From: Stenotrophomonas sp. BIGb0135 | GTDB taxonomy: Bacteria > Pseudomonadota > Gammaproteobacteria > Xanthomonadales > Xanthomonadaceae | NCBI RefSeq assembly: GCF_024810105.1 | Contig: NZ_JANUDX010000009.1 | Location: forward strand, 1-64,000 | Direction of reading: 5' to 3' | DNA length: 64,000 nucleotides | Shown: positions 60,310 through 64,000 of the stretch, piece after piece | Position numbering within the stretch: position 1 is the first letter of the stretch | Layout: the number at the start of each line of letters is the position of its first letter | Notes under the pieces: model-generated | What the model was told of the DNA's origin: nothing | Database searches by the model: none | Seen by the model: the letters and a program-made list of their open reading frames with translations, nothing else | Program-made: the position numbers and the translations under genes

Positions 60310-61638
60310 TTACCGTTCCGAAAGCTCCGTGGGCCGGTAAGTTTCGATATCGGCACGTGCACGGTTGAGATTGCAGGCACGGGCGTACTCGCCCAGGCGC
60401 TCGGCCACCTTGTGCTGGATAAGCGCCAGCGGCTCTGCGGCGAGTTGGCCGGCCTCGATTGCCCGCTGCTGGTGGGGCAGGAACTGGCTGAGCAGGATCT
60501 GCGGCGGCACGTGCGTGCGCAGGTTGGCCACCAGGGTGTCCAGCGCGGCCTGCACCGCCGGTTCGCCCCAGTAGTAGCGGCTGCGGTCGCTCAGCGAATA
60601 CGCGCGCAGCAGGCGCAGTTCGTGGGCGTCGCCGTGGTAGTAGCTTTGCCAGTTGGCCGGTTTTTGCACCATGCAGCGGTCCAGCACCTCGATCACGTTC
60701 GAGCATTGCGCGGCCGGCAGCAGCGCGGCTTCGATCATGGCCAGGGCGAACACGGCTTCGCGGAAGGCGTAGGTCGCCGCAGGGCCGACCTTGAGGATGG
60801 CGAAGTGGTCGCGGACCAGCGCGTGCAGGCCGGCTTCGGTCTGGTAATCGGTGGAGTGTGCTTCGAACACGATGCGCGGCTGCTGCTCGACGAAGGCCGA
60901 GAGGTCCGCGGCGGCGGCGGGGTCGTAGTAATGCACGCTGCTGTGGTCGAAATCCACGCCGGGCTGCACCACCATCGCGATCACGCGTTCCCAGGCCGGC
61001 AGCAGGTCCGGCGCGGAGAAGGCCTCGCGGTGGATCGCCAGCGTGGTGGCTGCGGCCGCCGGGGTGGTCACCTGCAGGCCACCGGCCAGCGAGGCCTCGC
61101 CACCGGGAATCGGCACTTCGGTGCCGATCACGTACACCGGCGGCGGCAGCCCGTTGGCAGCGGCGGTACGCTCGGCGATACGGGCCAGTTCGGCCGAGCG
61201 CGCGGCCACGACGGCATCGGGAAGCGGGGTGGGATCGTCGGCGCAGGACATGCTGCAATCCAGGTGGATCTTGTGGAAGCCGGCGGCCACGTAGGCCTCG
61301 ATCAGCACGCGCGCATTGGCCATCGCCACCTCGGCCGGGCCCTTCTGCCACGCGTTGGGGCCCAGGTGGTCGCCCCCCAGCACCAGCCGCTCGACCGGGA
61401 AACCGGCATCGCGCGCCAGTTGCAGCACGTAGTCGCGGTACTGCGGCGGGGTCATGCCGGTGTAGCCGCCAAACTGGTCCACCTGGTTGGAGGTGGCCTC
61501 GATCAGCAGCAGCGTGTCGTAGCGCAGGGCCACCTGCATCGCCGCCAGCAGCACCTGTTCGTTGCTGCAGCACACGCTGTACAGGCCGACGGGCTGGCCT
61601 TGGCGATGGGCGGCGATCAGCGATTGGATGGCGGACAT
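60310..61638 (-). CDS. agaZ: Tagatose-bisphosphate aldolase non-catalytic subunit family (AgaZ/GatZ/KbaZ)
   Basis: 442 residues. Visible motifs are VCCSNEQVLLAAMQVAL, LIEATSNQVDQFGGYTGMTP, LGGDHLGPNAWQ, KIHLDCSMSC and VIGTEVPIPGGE. The family was described as a chaperone subunit of the aldolase and may have its own activity on tagatose phosphates. The catalytic aldolase (agaY) and a separate tagatose-6-phosphate kinase are not present in this window. Start MSAIQSLIAA at 61638. Confidence 0.92.
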   Translation of the reverse strand: MSAIQSLIAAHRQGQPVGLYSVCCSNEQVLLAAMQVALRYDTLLLIEATSNQVDQFGGYTGMTPPQYRDYVLQLARDAGFPVERLVLGGDHLGPNAWQKGPAEVAMANARVLIEAYVAAGFHKIHLDCSMSCADDPTPLPDAVVAARSAELARIAERTAAANGLPPPVYVIGTEVPIPGGEASLAGGLQVTTPAAAATTLAIHREAFSAPDLLPAWERVIAMVVQPGVDFDHSSVHYYDPAAAADLSAFVEQQPRIVFEAHSTDYQTEAGLHALVRDHFAILKVGPAATYAFREAVFALAMIEAALLPAAQCSNVIEVLDRCMVQKPANWQSYYHGDAHELRLLRAYSLSDRSRYYWGEPAVQAALDTLVANLRTHVPPQILLSQFLPHQQRAIEAGQLAAEPLALIQHKVAERLGEYARACNLNRARADIETYRPTELSER

Positions 61639-61664
61639 GGATGGCACTCCGTAACAGCGGGGAA

Positions 61665-62591
61665 TCAGCGGGAAGGGTGGTGCTGGCGGGCCAGCAGCGC
61701 CGCGCCGCGTGCGCCGCCGGCGTCGCCGAAGGCAGGCGGCAGGATCGGCGGCACGCGCACGCCCTGGAACAGGTAGGGGGCGATCGCGGCGGGCAGGTCG
61801 CGGTAGAGCTGTTCCAGCTTGGACAGTCCGCCGCCCAGCACGATCACGTGCGGGTCCACGGCCAGGATCAGGTTGGCGAAGCTGTAGCCCAGCAAGTCGC
61901 GATGGATGGCCAGCGCCTGCTCGGCGAGCGCATCGCCGGCCTGGGCCAGGGCCACCACCGCGCCAGCATCGAGCGCATCGCCGCCGCGGCCTTCGTGGAT
62001 CAGCGCCAGGCCGTTGCCGGAGACGTAGCGCTCCAGGCAACCGCGCAGGCCGCATGCGCAGCCCAGCACCGGCAGCGCGTGGCGCTGCAGCAGCGTGGCC
62101 GGGATGCTCCAGTGGCCCCACTCGCCGGCAATGCCGTTGGCACCGGCCACCAGCTGCCCGTCCACGCAGAAGCCGCCGCCGGCACCGGTGCCGAGGATGG
62201 CGCCGAACATGCTCGGGTAGCCCGCGCCGGCACCGCCCTGGGCTTCGCTCAGGGCGAAACACTGCAGGTCGTTGCCGAACGCCAGCGGGCGTTGCAACCG
62301 GGCCTGCAGGTCCTCCCCGACCAGACGGCCGGTCAGGCTGGGCACGTTCGCGCTGAGCTGGCGGCCGCTGCGGCGGTCACGCACCCCGGGCAGGCCGATG
62401 CCGATCGCATGGCCGCTCGAACCGAGCGCGGCATCGGCATCGCGCACCAGTCCGTCGATCGCCTCCAGGAACGCATCGTAGTCCTGGGTGGGCGTGGTCA
62501 CCCGCTGGCGATGCTGCTCGACCAGGGTGGCGTCGTAGGCCACCAGCTCGATCTTGGTCCCACCGATATCGATGCCGTACCAGCACTGCAT
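61665..62591 (-). CDS. agaK: ROK-family amino sugar kinase (AgaK)
   Basis: A 308-residue ROK kinase. DIGGTKIELV binds ATP phosphate, GNDLQCFALSEA carries the catalytic Asp, GTGAGGGFCVDG follows, and CACGLRGCLE is the zinc motif of the family with the preceding GEWGHW. It should phosphorylate GalNAc at O6. The ATG at 62591 (MQCWYGIDIGG) has CAGGG about 8 bases upstream; the ATG at 62612 would overlap agaS. Confidence 0.88.
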   Translation of the reverse strand: MQCWYGIDIGGTKIELVAYDATLVEQHRQRVTTPTQDYDAFLEAIDGLVRDADAALGSSGHAIGIGLPGVRDRRSGRQLSANVPSLTGRLVGEDLQARLQRPLAFGNDLQCFALSEAQGGAGAGYPSMFGAILGTGAGGGFCVDGQLVAGANGIAGEWGHWSIPATLLQRHALPVLGCACGLRGCLERYVSGNGLALIHEGRGGDALDAGAVVALAQAGDALAEQALAIHRDLLGYSFANLILAVDPHVIVLGGGLSKLEQLYRDLPAAIAPYLFQGVRVPPILPPAFGDAGGARGAALLARQHHPSR

Positions 62592-62604
62592 GGGAAGGCC
62601 CTGC

Positions 62605-63762
62605 TCAGCCATGGGGATGGATGGTGACGCCCTGCACGACCCGGTTGACGGTGCCGTCGGGGAAGGGGTTGTCCGGGGTCATGCCGAGCGCGGCCGAGCG
62701 TTGCAGCGCGTAGCACTGCGGCATCAGCAGCCACAGCGGCGCCAGCCACGGATCGGCCAGGTCAGGGGCCGCGCTGACGAAGTCGCCGTCGCCGCGGTCA
62801 TCACCGTCCGGGCCGACCGAAATCACCCGGGCGGCGATCCCGTCCCCGCGCAGTTCGTCCAGCAGGTCCTGCTCGTAACGGCGCGACAGCGGCTGTGCGC
62901 TGCGCAGCATCACCACCAGCGTATCGTTGTCGAGCGTGGACTTGGGCCCGTGGCGGAAGCCAAGCGGCGTGTTGGCCAGCGCCAGCACGCGCCCGCCGGT
63001 GAGCTCGAGCACCTTCAGCGCGGCCTCGCGGGCCAGCGCCTCCAGCGGGCCGCTGCCCAGGTAGATCACCCGCGAATAGGCGGCCTGGGCCAACGCCCCC
63101 ACTGCCGCGTCCCATGCCTGCAGGGCACGGTCGGCATGCGCGGCCAGGTCGTGCAGGCGCTGCACGCGCTGCGGCCACGGCGCGGTGTCGAACACGCTCA
63201 ACGCCGCCAGCAGCATGCTGCTCAGGCTGCTGGTCATGGCGAAGGCACGGTCGCAGCTGGCCGGCGGCATCAGCAGCGACAGGGTGTCGCTGCGGCCCTG
63301 GCCACGCCGGGCCAGTTCGCCGTCGGCGTTGCAGGTGATGTCCAGGAAGCGCGCGTGGTCCACCTGCGCACGCACCAGGTCCACCGCGGCCACGCTTTCC
63401 GGACTGGAGCCGCTGCGGCCGAACGACACCAGCAGGGTCGGGCGGTCGCGCTGCAGGTACAGCGCGGGGTGGGTCAGCAGGCTGGTGGTGTGGATGGCGC
63501 GCACCTCGGCCGGCCACTGCGCATTGATCTGGTCGGCCACCATCTCGGCGATGAACCCCGAGCTGCCGGCACCGGTGAAGATCACCCGCTGGCCGGGCTG
63601 GCGCAGCGCCTCGCCGAGGAAGGCGTCGATGCGCGCCTGGGCAGCGTCCAGCCCCTGCGCCAGCGCGGTCCACATGCGCGGCTGCTGGGCGATTTCTTCG
63701 GCGGTATAGGCGCCGCCGAGGCGCTGCCACGTGGGCAAATCAGGGAGCAGAGAAGCGTCCAT
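62605..63762 (-). CDS. agaS: Galactosamine-6-phosphate deaminase/isomerase AgaS (SIS domain)
   Basis: 385 residues with two SIS domains: FTGAGSSGFIAEMVADQ and LVSFGRSGSSPESVA in the first, IYLGSGPLEALAREAALK and LGFRHGPKSTLDNDTL in the second. AgaS converts galactosamine-6-P to tagatose-6-P with release of ammonia. It is the first gene of the operon, with AGGAA before ATG 63762; the frame continues upstream but without a better start. Confidence 0.92.
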   Translation of the reverse strand: MDASLLPDLPTWQRLGGAYTAEEIAQQPRMWTALAQGLDAAQARIDAFLGEALRQPGQRVIFTGAGSSGFIAEMVADQINAQWPAEVRAIHTTSLLTHPALYLQRDRPTLLVSFGRSGSSPESVAAVDLVRAQVDHARFLDITCNADGELARRGQGRSDTLSLLMPPASCDRAFAMTSSLSSMLLAALSVFDTAPWPQRVQRLHDLAAHADRALQAWDAAVGALAQAAYSRVIYLGSGPLEALAREAALKVLELTGGRVLALANTPLGFRHGPKSTLDNDTLVVMLRSAQPLSRRYEQDLLDELRGDGIAARVISVGPDGDDRGDGDFVSAAPDLADPWLAPLWLLMPQCYALQRSAALGMTPDNPFPDGTVNRVVQGVTIHPHG

Positions 63763-64000
63763 TCGCAATTCCTGTTGGGCGACCGCACCTTCTTCGTTTT
63801 CTTTCGAAATGTCAAATATCGAAAGATAAAGAAAAGCTGGATCGATCACAGTTTTTGCTCTCGGTCGTTTGCTTTGATCCGCGGTCGCCGCAGTGCAGCA
63901 AGGTTTCACGGCGTGCCAAAGCGCGCATTCAGCCGCCATATAGAAAGTGCTGCGTCAGCACATCTTTCGTTTATAAGAAAATATCCTTCCTTTTTCTTTG
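63763..64000 (-). promoter_or_regulatory. aga operon control region with CTTTC/GAAAG motifs
   Basis: This 238-bp AT-rich region has no gene. It contains four copies of the AgaR core motif: CTTTC at 63801-63805 and 63964-63968, and GAAAG at 63821-63825 and 63943-63947. The first two form an inverted pair (CTTTCG-N13-CGAAAG, 63801-63825). AgaR sites in proteobacteria are known to be multi-copy CTTTC elements. A gene reading rightward past the window end may share this region. Confidence 0.6.

Noticed and set aside
58388-61573. One very long minus-strand frame joining agaA with upstream sequence
   Set aside because: The upstream portion is an Arg/Pro/Ala-rich shadow of agaR and agaZ; the true agaA start is at 59503 with ATGA overlap.

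Overview
The window is about 64 kb of high-GC chromosomal DNA from a member of the Xanthomonadaceae, most likely Stenotrophomonas. Three things point there. The intergenic palindromes open with the tetranucleotide GTAG (for example GTAGAGCCGACCGTTGGTCG), as in the SMAG class of REP sequences of S. maltophilia. The gene families are typical xanthomonad housekeeping ones (DPP IV, DUF885 peptidase, HemB, AroE, DinG, IlvD, MnmG, a bioB-bioF-bioH-SDR-bioC run). Codon third positions are strongly G/C. I see no rRNA, tRNA, CRISPR, prophage or insertion sequence. The gene content is mostly core, with small accessory patches.

Layout. 1-4.7 kb: an SDR/YeeZ-like protein, a ketopantoate reductase and a YadGH-type ABC exporter in one minus-strand run, divergent from a ferredoxin-NADP reductase. 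4.7-13.3 kb: a SUKH protein, a diguanylate cyclase, a lipoprotein peptidase translationally coupled to a NatAB-type exporter, an AraC regulator divergent from a small protein, a TonB-domain lipoprotein and a UPF0114 protein. 13.4-19 kb: a GST, DPP IV, a Coa1-like protein and a DUF885 metallopeptidase. 19-25.2 kb: small envelope proteins, a bestrophin-like channel, hemB, a PD40 beta-propeller protein and aroE. 25.4-32.2 kb: dinG, ilvD, and a ygiB-ygiC-zinc ribbon operon.

32.2-39.1 kb holds a tightly overlapping six-gene minus-strand operon: RDD, SpoIIM-like, DUF4129, DUF4350, MoxR ATPase, DUF58. It looks like a MoxR/vWA-type chaperone module with four membrane partners, and it is the best candidate here for an under-described system. 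39.3-45.5 kb: a gamma-carbonic anhydrase, a nucleotidyltransferase, mnmG, a Gly/Tyr-rich lipoprotein, a PLP serine/threonine dehydratase and a YdcF protein.

45.5-46.1 kb is a SMAG array of 57/58-bp units that has been tandemly duplicated together with the 3' ends of both flanking genes (ydcF and bioC). 46.1-51 kb is the biotin operon (bioB, bioF, bioH, an SDR lacking its catalytic Tyr/Lys, bioC), with a BirA-like operator upstream of bioB. A hipBA-type toxin-antitoxin pair lies between bioB and comF; its hipB may carry a frameshift. 53-56.5 kb: comF, a second SUKH protein, a SecD-P1-head lipoprotein and a ChaN/TraB-fold protein.

56.5-64 kb is an N-acetylgalactosamine catabolic operon transcribed leftward in the order agaS, agaK, agaZ, agaR, agaA, then a sugar porter. 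The upstream region holds several CTTTC/GAAAG motifs, the known core of AgaR operators. Transport, phosphorylation, deacetylation and deamination/isomerisation of GalNAc are all encoded. The porter is unusual in carrying an extra periplasmic domain of about 120 residues.
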